From: Klebsiella pneumoniae
GTDB taxonomy: Bacteria; Verrucomicrobiota; Verrucomicrobiia; Limisphaerales; SXTU01
NCBI GenBank assembly: GCA_943330855.2
Contig: CALQJI020000009.1
Coordinates: 21,839 to 85,838, forward strand
Direction: 5' to 3'
DNA length: 64,000 nt
Both the position numbers and the translations under genes were made by a program. The notes beneath the pieces are model-generated. The model saw only the letters and a list, made by a program, of their open reading frames with translations, did not search any database and was not told the origin of the DNA. Positions 48,980-58,037 of the stretch are shown piece by piece (the first letter of the stretch is position 1; each line of letters opens with the position of its first letter).

Positions 48980-50554
48980 ATGTCGCTGCTTTCCTCCATC
49001 TTCCTCCTCCCGCTGCTCGCCGCGCTGGTGGTGCTGTGCATCCCACGCAACTACAAGTTCGTCATCCGGCTCGTCGCCCTCGGCGCGACCTTTGCCTCGA
49101 TGCTGCTCGCGCTCGCGCTGTTCGCTAAATACAACGCCGCCCCGGTCGAGAACGGCTTCAAATTCGTCGAGAAGCACGCGTGGGTGAGCATCTCCGCTCT
49201 CCAGCTCGACATCGGCTGGCACCTCGGCGTGGACGGCATCAACCTCGGCCTCCTCGTGATGGGAGCCATCGTCGCGTTCGCCGCCGCGTGCGTGTCGCGC
49301 GAAATCACGCGGCTGGAGAAGGAGTATTACACCCTGCTGCTCGTGATGACCGGCGGCATCCTCGGCGCGTTCGCGTCGCTGAACCTCTTCTTCTTCTACT
49401 TCTTCCACGAGCTGGCGCTGGTGCCGACCTTCATCATGATTGGCGTCTGGGGCCACGGCGAAAATCGCAATTACGCCACCTTCAAAATCACCATCTATCT
49501 CAGCCTCGGTGCGCTCATCGCGCTGGCCGGCCTCATCGCGCTCTACATCCAGTCCGGCGCGAACACCTTCGACATCGTCGAGCTGACCAAGGCCGTGAAG
49601 GCCCGCCCGCTGCCGCTCGCCGCGCAGTCGCTCATCTTCCCGCTGCTGCTTTTCGGGTTCGGCATCCTCGTCTCGCTCTGGCCGTTCCACACGTGGGCGC
49701 CACTCGGCTACGCCGCCGCGCCGACCGCCACCGCAATGCTCCACGCGGGCGTGTTGAAGAAGTTCGGCCTCTACGGCCTGCTGCGCGTCGGCATCCCGCT
49801 CATGCCCGACGGTGCGTCGGCGTGGCTCGAAATCCTCGCCTTCCTCTGCCTCGGCAACATCGTTTACTGCGGCCTCGTCGCGATGCGGCAGAAGGATTTG
49901 AACCTGCTCATCGGCAACTCCAGCGTCGCGCACATGGGCTTCATCTTCCTCGGCATCGCGAGCCTGAGCCTTGTCGGCGTCACCGGCGCGGTCGTGGTGA
50001 TGGTCGCCCACGGCTTCCTCGCCGCGCTGACCTTTGGCCTGAGCGGCGCGCTCCGGGCGCAGACCGGCACGCTGGAGATGGAGAAGCTCGGCGGGCTGCT
50101 GCGCCAAATCCCCTTCCTCGGTGCCGCGCTCGTGATGGCGCTGCTCGCCGGCTGCGGCCTGCCGGGCTTCGCGAACTTCGTGGGTGAAGCGATGGTCCTC
50201 TTCGGCTCGTGGACGGCCTTCCCGCTCGTGACCACGCTCGCCACCTGGGGCGCGCTCATCATCGGGGCGGTTTACATGCTACGCGCCGTTCGCAACATAC
50301 TGCACGGCCCCGCGAAGCCCGAGTGGGCCGCGCTCAAGGACGCGAGCGCTTGGGCGAAAGTCCCCTTCGTTCTCCTCCTCGCCGCGCTGCTCCTGCTCGG
50401 CTGCTACCCGCGCCTGCTCACCGACAAAATCCAACCCAGCGTCGCCGCCATCCTCGCGATGTCCGAGGCCCGCACCACCGACAAGGCCGCGCGCCCCGGT
50501 GAGTTGAAGAAAGCCGCCGGCGAAGCCAAGCAACGCGCCGTGCCGCCGCGATAA
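48980..50554 (+). CDS. nuoM: NADH-quinone oxidoreductase subunit M
   Basis: A 524-residue antiporter-like proton-pumping subunit. FFYFFHELALVPTFIMIGVW (conserved Glu), WPFHTWAPLGYAAAPTATAM and HAGVLKKFGLYGLLRVGIPL with the key Lys define NuoM. A charged Arg/Lys/Ala-rich C-terminal tail extends past the last helix. It is followed by nuoN after 13 bases. Confidence 0.97.
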   Translation: MSLLSSIFLLPLLAALVVLCIPRNYKFVIRLVALGATFASMLLALALFAKYNAAPVENGFKFVEKHAWVSISALQLDIGWHLGVDGINLGLLVMGAIVAFAAACVSREITRLEKEYYTLLLVMTGGILGAFASLNLFFFYFFHELALVPTFIMIGVWGHGENRNYATFKITIYLSLGALIALAGLIALYIQSGANTFDIVELTKAVKARPLPLAAQSLIFPLLLFGFGILVSLWPFHTWAPLGYAAAPTATAMLHAGVLKKFGLYGLLRVGIPLMPDGASAWLEILAFLCLGNIVYCGLVAMRQKDLNLLIGNSSVAHMGFIFLGIASLSLVGVTGAVVVMVAHGFLAALTFGLSGALRAQTGTLEMEKLGGLLRQIPFLGAALVMALLAGCGLPGFANFVGEAMVLFGSWTAFPLVTTLATWGALIIGAVYMLRAVRNILHGPAKPEWAALKDASAWAKVPFVLLLAALLLLGCYPRLLTDKIQPSVAAILAMSEARTTDKAARPGELKKAAGEAKQRAVPPR

Positions 50555-50567
50555 CTTTGACCGCTGA

Positions 50568-52031
50568 ATGAACGCCTCTCTCATTGTCCTCGAACTCGCC
50601 GTGGGGCTGCTCGGCCTGGTCGTGCTCGTGCAGGACTGGTTCACGCCCGCGAAGGACCGCCGCACCCTCGGCTACGGCGCGGCGCTCGGCGTGGCGGTCA
50701 TCCTCCTCTACAGCTTCTTCGCCTTCGACGGCACCGAGACGCTCTACGCCTTCGGCAACGCCTACGTCATGGATGGCCTCGCGCTGTGGTTCAAGCGCTT
50801 CTTCCTCCTCGCTGCGTTGCTGGTGCTCATCATGGCCACCGAGTTCAGCGATCGCTTCGAGGCCGGGCAATCCGAGTTCTTCGCGCTCATCCTGTTCGCA
50901 CTAGCCGGCATGATGTTCGCCGCGTCGGCCAACGACTTCATCCTGCTCTTCGTCTCGCTCGAACTGATTACCGTCACCTTCTACGTGCTCGTCAGCTTCC
51001 TCCGCCGTCGGGTCGAGTCCCTCGAAGCCGGCGTGAAGTATCTCATCCTCGGCGCGCTCTCCTCCGGCTTCCTCGTCTATGGCATCGCGCTCATCTTCGG
51101 CGCCAGCGGCACGATGAACTTCAACGAGCTGGCCGAGCGGGTGGCGGGCAGCACCACCGGGGCTTCGAGCAAACTGCTCTTCACCGGCATCCTGCTCGTG
51201 CTCGTAGGCCTCGGCTTCAAGATGGCCGCCGTGCCGTTCCAAATCTGGGCACCCGACGTGTATCAAGGCTCGCCCACGCCCACGACCGCCTTCCTCTCCG
51301 TCGGCTCGAAGGCCGCCGGTGTCGTGCTCCTGATGCGCCTGCTCGACACTGCGATTCCCGACCTCGCCTATCACTTGGAAAAGCTCCTCATGGCGATGGC
51401 CGCCGGGACGATCCTCTACGGCAGCCTCTGCGCCATCCCGCAGCGCAACCTGAAGCGCCTGCTCGGCTACAGCAGCATCGCCAGCGCGGGCTACCTGCTG
51501 CTGGGCTTCGCGGTAATGAACCGCGCCGGCTCGTCGGCCATTCTCTACTACCTCGCTGGCTACCTTTTCACCGTGCTCGCCGCGTTCACCGTCATCGCCG
51601 TCGTCGTGAAAGAAGCCGGAGCCGAAGACATCTCGGCGCTCGGCGGTCTCGCCCAACGCTCCCCGCTCCTTGCCACCTCGTTGACCCTCGCGATGGTCTC
51701 CCTCGCCGGCATCCCGCCGCTCGCGGGCTTCTTCGGGAAATTTCTCCTGCTCAAAGCCGTCATCGCTGAAGGCATCCGCTGGCACGCCTACTACTGGCTC
51801 TTCGCCGTGGCCGTCGTGGGCGTGCTCATCTCGCTCTACTACTACTTCAACGTGGTGAAGGCCATTTACTGGTCTAAAGCCGCGACAGACATGACGCCGA
51901 TTTCCGTGTCCCTCCCCACCAAGTTCGCGCTCCTCGTCTGCATCACCGGCATGTTCTGGCTCGGCCTGAACCCTGACGGCGCACTGGAGATGGCCGTCGA
52001 GGCGGTGAAGTCGCTGAAGTTGCTGGCGTGA
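50568..52031 (+). CDS. nuoN: NADH-quinone oxidoreductase subunit N
   Basis: A 487-residue antiporter-like subunit, last gene of the operon. LLFVSLELITVTFYVLVSFL, GFKMAAVPFQIWAPDVYQGS and SIASAGYLLLGFAVMNRAGS are the family motifs. Length is normal. Its stop is 46 bp from the convergent sigma-54 regulator gene and I see no clear terminator between them. Confidence 0.97.
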   Translation: MNASLIVLELAVGLLGLVVLVQDWFTPAKDRRTLGYGAALGVAVILLYSFFAFDGTETLYAFGNAYVMDGLALWFKRFFLLAALLVLIMATEFSDRFEAGQSEFFALILFALAGMMFAASANDFILLFVSLELITVTFYVLVSFLRRRVESLEAGVKYLILGALSSGFLVYGIALIFGASGTMNFNELAERVAGSTTGASSKLLFTGILLVLVGLGFKMAAVPFQIWAPDVYQGSPTPTTAFLSVGSKAAGVVLLMRLLDTAIPDLAYHLEKLLMAMAAGTILYGSLCAIPQRNLKRLLGYSSIASAGYLLLGFAVMNRAGSSAILYYLAGYLFTVLAAFTVIAVVVKEAGAEDISALGGLAQRSPLLATSLTLAMVSLAGIPPLAGFFGKFLLLKAVIAEGIRWHAYYWLFAVAVVGVLISLYYYFNVVKAIYWSKAATDMTPISVSLPTKFALLVCITGMFWLGLNPDGALEMAVEAVKSLKLLA

Positions 52032-52077
52032 ACGGGGAAGTAATCCCAGTTCCATCAGCAATCTGAAGCCCGGGGCA

Positions 52078-53445
52078 TCACGTCGCTGGGTCCACAGGGA
52101 ATCCCAACTCACGCAACCGCTGAACCTTGTAGGTCAATGCGCGGCGGCTGATCGCCAGCGTCTTGGCCGTCTCTGTGCGATTGTAGTCATGCCGTTTCAG
52201 CGCCAGAAGAATCGCGTCGCGTTCGATTTCCTCGAGCCGGACCGGATCGGTCGTGGGCAGCGCGGGCAGCGCGTTCTCGGCGGCACGGACGCGGGTGGGC
52301 AAGTGCTCCAACAACACCACTCCCCCGCGTGAGAGCAGTGCGGCGCGCTCCATCGCGTTACGCAGCTCCCGCACGTTGCCGGGCCACGCGCAACGCACCA
52401 GACACTCGGTCACAGCCGGAGCAAACCGCGTCCGATCCCCGCCGAACTGCGCGATGAAATGCGCCGCCAGCGGCAGAATATCCTCGCGCCGCTCGCGCAA
52501 CGGCGGCACGCCCAGCTCGACGACCGCCAGCCGGTAAAACAAATCTTCACGGAAGCGCCCTTCCTTGATGAGCACTTCCAGATTCCGGTTGGTCGCGGCG
52601 AGGATGCGCGCATCGGTTTGTAATTCCTTCCCCGAACCAACGCGCCGGAAGCGCCCCTCCTGAGTCACGCGCAGCAGCTTGGCCTGCAATTGCGGTGACA
52701 TCTCGCTGATCTCATCGAGGAAGATAGTGCCGCCGTCCGCCTCCTCGAAGCGGCCCGTGCGCGACTGATGCGCGCCGGTGAACGCGCCCTTCTCATGTCC
52801 AAACAGCTCGCTCTCCAACAACGTCTCGGGTATCGCCGCGCAATTTACCTTCACCAGCGGCCCGTGGGCGCGCGGGCTCCAGCCGTGAATCGCGTCGGCC
52901 AAAACCTCCTTGCCCACGCCGCTCTCGCCGGTGATGAGCACGCGACTCTCAGAGGGTGCGATGAGCGCAGCGTCGTGAAACACCGCGCGCATCAAAGGGC
53001 TGGCAGCAATCACGTTCGCTGGCAGCGGTGGCTGGTCACCCGGAGCTGGAACTACCGCGTGCGGGCCGGTGATTTGCTCGACGCTGCGGAGCAATTCATC
53101 CAGGTCAATCGGCTTGGAGAGATAGTTCACCGCTCCATCACGCATCGCTCCGACGGCTTCGCGAATGTCCGCGTAAGCCGTGACGAGCAGCACGGGCAGC
53201 GTCGCGTGGGACTGACGGGCGCGGCGGAGTGTTTCGAGTCCGGTCATGCCGGGCATTCGCACGTCGGAAATCATCAAGCTCACCGGGGTGGTGGCCAAGA
53301 GCTTGAGCGCGGCCTCGCCTGAATCTGCGAGGAGCGGGCGGTGCCCGTGGCCCTCGAGAAAGGTCTTCAACAAGCTGCGCTGGCCCGCATCGTCATCCAC
53401 AATGAGGATGCGCGGGGCGGCGGGGACGCTGGGTGGGGCGGTCAT
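52078..53445 (-). CDS. Sigma-54-dependent response regulator (NtrC family)
   Basis: A 455-residue regulator. The receiver domain begins ILIVDDDAGQRSLLKTFLEG, with the phospho-Asp in LMISDVRMPGMTGLETL. The AAA+ domain has Walker A GESGVGKEV, the sigma-54 contact GHEKGAFTGAHQSRTGRFEE, and GGTIFLDEISEMSP. A Fis-type helix-turn-helix ends the protein (HDYNRTETAKTLAISRRALT). It activates sigma-54 promoters when phosphorylated, most likely by the kinase encoded upstream. The two are separated by 154 bp containing a GC hairpin (about 53510-53525). Confidence 0.95.
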   Translation of the reverse strand: MTAPPSVPAAPRILIVDDDAGQRSLLKTFLEGHGHRPLLADSGEAALKLLATTPVSLMISDVRMPGMTGLETLRRARQSHATLPVLLVTAYADIREAVGAMRDGAVNYLSKPIDLDELLRSVEQITGPHAVVPAPGDQPPLPANVIAASPLMRAVFHDAALIAPSESRVLITGESGVGKEVLADAIHGWSPRAHGPLVKVNCAAIPETLLESELFGHEKGAFTGAHQSRTGRFEEADGGTIFLDEISEMSPQLQAKLLRVTQEGRFRRVGSGKELQTDARILAATNRNLEVLIKEGRFREDLFYRLAVVELGVPPLRERREDILPLAAHFIAQFGGDRTRFAPAVTECLVRCAWPGNVRELRNAMERAALLSRGGVVLLEHLPTRVRAAENALPALPTTDPVRLEEIERDAILLALKRHDYNRTETAKTLAISRRALTYKVQRLRELGFPVDPAT

Positions 53446-53599
53446 GCGGTTCGGTGAAAGTCAGTGTTTTGGAAACGAGAGGGTTCGTCCAGCCTTGCGG
53501 CCGGAGCGCGGGCGGCCCGCCCGTAGCGGCCCCCTTGCAGAAGTGGCATCCGCGTGACATACCGCTGCCGTCCGAGGGATGCGCTCCCAAACCTCGTCA

Positions 53600-55117
53600 T
53601 CACACGAGCGTCTTGATGTGGCTGATCCGGAAACACGCGCCGCGCTGCCCGTTCTGCTGGCAGGTGATCTCCCACCCGTGCGCCAGCACGATCTGTTGCA
53701 CGATGGCCAGCCCCAAACCGGTGCCTTTCTGGTGCGTTGTGAAGTAGGGCTTGAAGATTTCCTGCCGGTGCTCGGGCGCGACGCCGGGGCCGTTGTCGCA
53801 GATCTCCAACGTCACGGTGTGCTCCCCTTCACGCGTCCCGCTCACGTGGATGGCCCCGCCGCCGTCCAGCACTTGGGTGGCGTTGAGGAGCAGGTTGAAG
53901 AGCGCTTGGCGCAAGAGCTGTTCGTCCGCCTCAATGCGCGGGAGGTCGGGCTGGACCGTGAGTTGAATCGCCTTCTCCTCCAAGTCGTATCCAAGTGCGC
54001 GGACGACCTCGCCCACCGCCGTGGTCAAGGCCACCGGCGTGCGGCGCACCTCGCGCGGACGCGAGTAGTTGATAAACTCGTTCAACTGCGCGGTCACGCG
54101 GTCCGCCTCGTCCACGATGCCGCGCGAGTTCTCGCGGATGGGCGCTGGGGCGTCGTCTTGTTTGGAAATCATCTGGGCCAAGCCTCGGATGATGTTGAGC
54201 GGGTTCTTCGTCTCGTGCGCCAGTCCGGCGGCGGCGAGGTTCAACTCGCGCAGGTGGGTGTTCAGCTCACTCGCCCGTAGCAGGCGGAACTGGAGGTCGG
54301 CGGACTTGCTCACGTTCCGCAAAGCGAGCGCAACACCCAGTGCAGCGACGCCGGCAAAGCTGACGATCAACGCGCGCAGCCAGAAGTCGGTTGCCTGTAT
54401 CTGCGTGAGCGGCGCCACGGACATGGCGACGGCAAACCCGTGGGCGCTGCGCTTCGCGAGCATCGTCTGGTAGTCGGCCTCGCTCATGCCGGGAGGGCGG
54501 CCGAAATTCGGCGGGCGACGAAAGCCATCGCGACGCTCGGGACGCGGCGGAGCGTTGGTGCCCGTAAGTTCGCCGATAGCGAGGCTGTTGGTCTCGGAAC
54601 GCACTTCACCCGATGACGTCCGCAACGGCGGCGAGCCAAAGCGGACTTCCTCGCGCGGCGGAGCGTTGGTGTCGCGACGCGGAAGCACGAGGGTCGGCGT
54701 TAGATTCGTGCCGCCGCGTGAGACGACGTTGGTGCCGAGGTCCACAAGGTTCACGACGGTGAGAAGTTTGGCGTCCCAGCGCTCAAGCTTGTCGGTCAGC
54801 CCCTTGGTATCGAAGTCAATCGGGGGGCCCACCGAGACGACAATCTCGCCGTCGCGGTTAAGCAGCGCGATGGACTCGATGTCGCCGGCGCTGATGAGTG
54901 CACCGAGCGCGTCCTCCATGCGCTCCTGCGAAACGGCTCCAAAGAAGCGCTGCGCGCGGACGATCTTGCTGACGGTGCCGGAGATGTCGTGCGAGCGGCG
55001 GACAAGGGCATCGCGCGCGGACTTTTCCACGCGGCTGTGCTCCATGACCTGCCACGCAGCCACGAAGGCCCAAGCCAACCCGAGTAGGACGAAGATGAGG
55101 CGGGTATGGCGGATCAT
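53600..55117 (-). CDS. Membrane sensor histidine kinase (NtrB/PilS-like)
   Basis: A 505-residue kinase with an N-terminal helix (LIFVLLGLAWAFVAAWQVME), a periplasmic sensor to about residue 235, and a second helix (ALIVSFAGVAALGVALAL). The phospho-His is in AAAGLAHETKNPLNIIRGLA, and the ATPase domain shows EICDNGPGVAPEHRQEIFKP then GTGLGLAIVQQIVLAHGW. The sensor contains a Pro/Arg/Asn-rich stretch with repeated TNAPPR motifs. It starts 25 bp after the secretin gene on the same strand, so it may be co-transcribed with the secretion operon. Confidence 0.93.
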   Translation of the reverse strand: MIRHTRLIFVLLGLAWAFVAAWQVMEHSRVEKSARDALVRRSHDISGTVSKIVRAQRFFGAVSQERMEDALGALISAGDIESIALLNRDGEIVVSVGPPIDFDTKGLTDKLERWDAKLLTVVNLVDLGTNVVSRGGTNLTPTLVLPRRDTNAPPREEVRFGSPPLRTSSGEVRSETNSLAIGELTGTNAPPRPERRDGFRRPPNFGRPPGMSEADYQTMLAKRSAHGFAVAMSVAPLTQIQATDFWLRALIVSFAGVAALGVALALRNVSKSADLQFRLLRASELNTHLRELNLAAAGLAHETKNPLNIIRGLAQMISKQDDAPAPIRENSRGIVDEADRVTAQLNEFINYSRPREVRRTPVALTTAVGEVVRALGYDLEEKAIQLTVQPDLPRIEADEQLLRQALFNLLLNATQVLDGGGAIHVSGTREGEHTVTLEICDNGPGVAPEHRQEIFKPYFTTHQKGTGLGLAIVQQIVLAHGWEITCQQNGQRGACFRISHIKTLV

Positions 55118-55142
55118 GGCGCCGGGGGCTTGCCACCGTGCT

Positions 55143-56318
55143 TCACTTGGGCGCGGGCGGCGTGGTTTTGGCAGGTGCCGTCGTATCTTTGGTCGGCTGC
55201 TTGTCGAGGAAGCGGTCGAGGTCTGCCTGCGGGAAGGCGTTCGTTGACATCTGTTGTTTCTGCCTCTCTACCTGGGTCATGCCGGCGAGTTGCGACGGGG
55301 CCTTCACAATGGTCGGCGTGAGGAAAATCATCAGCTCGCGCTTCACGTTTTCCTTCACTTTGCGTTTGAAGAGATTGCCCAGCACGGGGATGTCGCCGAG
55401 GCCGGGCACCTTGGTCTCTGAGTCGGCCTGCGTGTTCTCCATCAAGCCGCCGATGACGACGGTCTGGCCGTCGGGGACGACGACGGTAGTGGTGGCGACG
55501 CGCGAGTTAATGACGGGGACAAGGACTGCGCCGTTGGTGCCGCCGCTGGAGATGTTGACCCATTGCGAACGGTCGGTGAGCGAGGAGATTTCCGGCGTGA
55601 CGACCATCTCGACGTTCCCGTCCGAGGAGATGAACGGGGTGACGCTCAGGTTCACGCCGACGCTCTGGTAGGTGACGGTGTTAATCTGGTTGCCGAAGGT
55701 GTCGAAGCGCGTGCCGCTGATGAGGGGCACTTGCTGGCCGAGACTGATGGTCGCCGCTTGGTTGTTACGCGCGAGGATGGACGGGCGGGAAAGAATCTCC
55801 GTCTTCCCGGCCTTCGCAACCGCACTGAGCGTCGCCTGGAAATCGCTGCCGAGAATGGAGTAAACCCCGCCGCCCGAACCGATGGCTCCGGCGAGCGTGG
55901 TGATGGGAGCGGCGCCAAAACCCTGCCCCACCACACCGCTGACGCCTTGCAATTTCGTGTCGTGCGTGTAGCCACCGGAAAAGCCGATATCCGAGTTCTT
56001 GTTATAGGTGGCTTCGAGGAAGATGACTTTGATGAGCACCTGCGGCGAAGGCCGATCCAAGCCGGCAATGACCTTCTTCATCTCCAGCAGGGTCTTCTCG
56101 TCAGTGACGACGATGAGGTTGCGCGTCTCCGGGTCGAAGGAGATGTCCGCGCCGCCCAGGGGCTGGCCGCCCCCGGCACTCGTGGCGGACCGCCCGCCGC
56201 CGCCGCCCCCGAAACCGGTGCCACCGCCGCCGAAGGGTGTGAACTGCGCGTGGGCGCTCACCGCCGTCAGGGCGGTCACAAGCCCGAGTCCGAGTCGTTG
56301 TATCAAGTAAGATTTCAT
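55143..56318 (-). CDS. gspD: Type II secretion secretin, C-terminal half as a separate protein
   Basis: A 391-residue protein with its own signal peptide (LGLGLVTALTAVSAHAQF) and a Gly-rich linker. It enters in the middle of an N3-type domain (ISFDPETRNLIVVTDEKTLL). The secretin barrel follows: VLIKVIFLEATYNKNSDIGF, ILSRPSILARNNQAATISLG, VGVNLSVTPFISSDGNVEMV, TTVVVPDGQTVVIGGLMENT and VPGLGDIPVLGNLFKRK. A C-terminal S-like tail is short. It would form the outer-membrane channel, presumably together with the N-domain protein encoded 38 bp upstream. Confidence 0.92.
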   Translation of the reverse strand: MKSYLIQRLGLGLVTALTAVSAHAQFTPFGGGGTGFGGGGGGRSATSAGGGQPLGGADISFDPETRNLIVVTDEKTLLEMKKVIAGLDRPSPQVLIKVIFLEATYNKNSDIGFSGGYTHDTKLQGVSGVVGQGFGAAPITTLAGAIGSGGGVYSILGSDFQATLSAVAKAGKTEILSRPSILARNNQAATISLGQQVPLISGTRFDTFGNQINTVTYQSVGVNLSVTPFISSDGNVEMVVTPEISSLTDRSQWVNISSGGTNGAVLVPVINSRVATTTVVVPDGQTVVIGGLMENTQADSETKVPGLGDIPVLGNLFKRKVKENVKRELMIFLTPTIVKAPSQLAGMTQVERQKQQMSTNAFPQADLDRFLDKQPTKDTTAPAKTTPPAPK

Positions 56319-56356
56319 CAGTGTGTCTGTTCGAGAATGAGGATTGAGAAGTTTGC

Positions 56357-58036
56357 TTAGTTGCTGCGCCGGGTGGTGCCGCCCGTGCCGCCACCGCCGG
56401 TCCCGAAACCCGTGCTGCCGGTGCTGCTGCTGTTGCGGCCCCCGGTGGTGCTTTGTCCGCCGTTGTTGCGCGTCGTCGTGCCGGTGCCGAAGCCGCTGCG
56501 ACCACTCTGGCTGCTAGTGGCGCTGCGGCCGTTCTGCGTGGGAAAGAGCGTTTGCAGAATCTGTTGCATCTGCGCCGGGTCGGCATTCTCGACGGGGATG
56601 ACGAACACCTTCTGTTGCTTCGAGGGGTCGCCATCGAGCTGCGCAATCATCCCGGTGATCTGCTCCATGAGCGCGGGCGACGCGGTGACGATCACGGACA
56701 TCGTGCGGGCGTCGGCCACGGCCACGACGCGGTTTTGCTTGAGTGCCCGCTCGCTGGAGCCGGTGGCCGCGCCGGTGGTGCCGCCGCCGGTCGGGCGGAA
56801 GCCGCCGAAGAAGCCCCCGCCGCCGCCGGTGCGCCCGCTGCGATTGCCGCTGCCCTGCGTGCTGGTATCGGGAAAGAGACTCTTGATTAGTGTAGCCGTC
56901 TCATCGGCGCTGGCGTGCTTGAGGCGGAAGACCTTCACCTCGGTCACGTCTTCGACCGGCACATCCACCTGCTTCACCAAGTCTTCGATGATGGGCATTT
57001 GCGCTTCGGGCGCGCTGACGATGAGCGAGTTGCTCAACTCATCGGCGCTGGCGACGACCTTGGGCGTGTTCACCCGCCCGCCGGCCTGGCCGCTGCTGGC
57101 CCCGGCCGAACTACCGCCACCACCGCCACCGAACCGGCTTTGAAACATTTGCTGCATGGGGTTCACACCGCCCTGCGAGCCGCGTCCACCCGCGCTCGAA
57201 GTGTCCGGCGCGAAGAGGTCTTTCAACACGGTCGTCAGCGCCTTCGCGTCGGCATACTTGAGCGGGAAGACCTTGATGGCGGAGACGCTGGCCACCGGGT
57301 TGTCGAGCGCCTTGATGATCTCGGCGACGCGTTTGATGTTCACCTGCGTGTCCGTGATGATGAGCGCGTTCGCGCCCGCGTTGGCGGACAAGGTGGAGGA
57401 AGTCGGGAGCAGCATCTCCAAGTTCTTAATCAACTGCTCGGCCGAGATAAACTTAATCGGGAGGATTTGCGTGACCATGTTTTCGGTCGCCGGGATTTTC
57501 TCCGGGTCGCTGCCAGAGTTGGTCGGCAGCGCCTTCTGCTTCATCTCGTCCTTGTTGACGATGTTGAGCGTGCGCCCGCTGCGGAAGGCGGCGTAGCCAT
57601 TGCGCCCGAGCACATTGTTCAGCACGTCCACGGCTTCGTCCTTCGTCAACGGGTCTTCGCTCCACACGTCCACGCGGCCGCGGATGTCGGTCTTGGGCAC
57701 GATAATGAAACCGGCGGCCTCGCTGAAATAGTTCAGCACCATTTCCAACGGCACGCCGCGGAAGTTCAGGCGCATCCCCTTTTCGGTGTCACTGGTCACG
57801 CGCTTCACCGGCTCCTTAGGCACGGGCGGACGGGCGGCTTCAGCGGCTTTCGCGGTAGCTTCCGCCGCGAGTGCGGCGGCCAGTCCAGCCGGGCGCGCTT
57901 CTGCTGGCGGCGCAGCCGGGGCAGCGACGGCGGGTGCGGCGGGTGCGAGCGGCGCGGGGGTCGGCGCAGGCGGAGTTTGCGCGAGCGCGTGGCCCGCCAT
58001 GCTGGCGGTGAGGATGAGGGACAGGGTTGTTTTCAT
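56357..58036 (-). CDS. Secretin N-domain protein (N0-N3 half of GspD)
   Basis: A 559-residue exported protein with a signal peptide (LSLILTASMAGHALAQ) and a Pro/Ala linker. N0 contains MRLNFRGVPLEMVLNYFSEA. N1-N3 repeats follow: TQILPIKFISAEQLIKNLEM, IKVFPLKYADAKALTTVLKD and VKVFRLKHASADETATLIKS, each with a Gly/Ser-rich loop. A fourth N-type unit begins at KVFVIPVENADPAQMQQILQ and then the protein stops in a Gly/Ser/Thr-rich tail. There is no secretin barrel: that is in the next gene, where the missing half-domain is found. The stop is a clean TAA. Start at ATG 58036 (MKTTLSLIL). Confidence 0.9.
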   Translation of the reverse strand: MKTTLSLILTASMAGHALAQTPPAPTPAPLAPAAPAVAAPAAPPAEARPAGLAAALAAEATAKAAEAARPPVPKEPVKRVTSDTEKGMRLNFRGVPLEMVLNYFSEAAGFIIVPKTDIRGRVDVWSEDPLTKDEAVDVLNNVLGRNGYAAFRSGRTLNIVNKDEMKQKALPTNSGSDPEKIPATENMVTQILPIKFISAEQLIKNLEMLLPTSSTLSANAGANALIITDTQVNIKRVAEIIKALDNPVASVSAIKVFPLKYADAKALTTVLKDLFAPDTSSAGGRGSQGGVNPMQQMFQSRFGGGGGGSSAGASSGQAGGRVNTPKVVASADELSNSLIVSAPEAQMPIIEDLVKQVDVPVEDVTEVKVFRLKHASADETATLIKSLFPDTSTQGSGNRSGRTGGGGGFFGGFRPTGGGTTGAATGSSERALKQNRVVAVADARTMSVIVTASPALMEQITGMIAQLDGDPSKQQKVFVIPVENADPAQMQQILQTLFPTQNGRSATSSQSGRSGFGTGTTTRNNGGQSTTGGRNSSSTGSTGFGTGGGGTGGTTRRSN

Positions 58037-58037
58037 A

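Noticed and set aside
48017..50107. A 696-codon open frame antisense to nuoL and nuoM
   Set aside because: It overlaps two clear genes, has a low-complexity charged translation, and no motif.
56319..56356. Frameshift or sequencing error joining the two secretin halves
   Set aside because: The first gene ends in a clean TAA, and the second has a full signal peptide and linker of its own. A simple frameshift would not create these.
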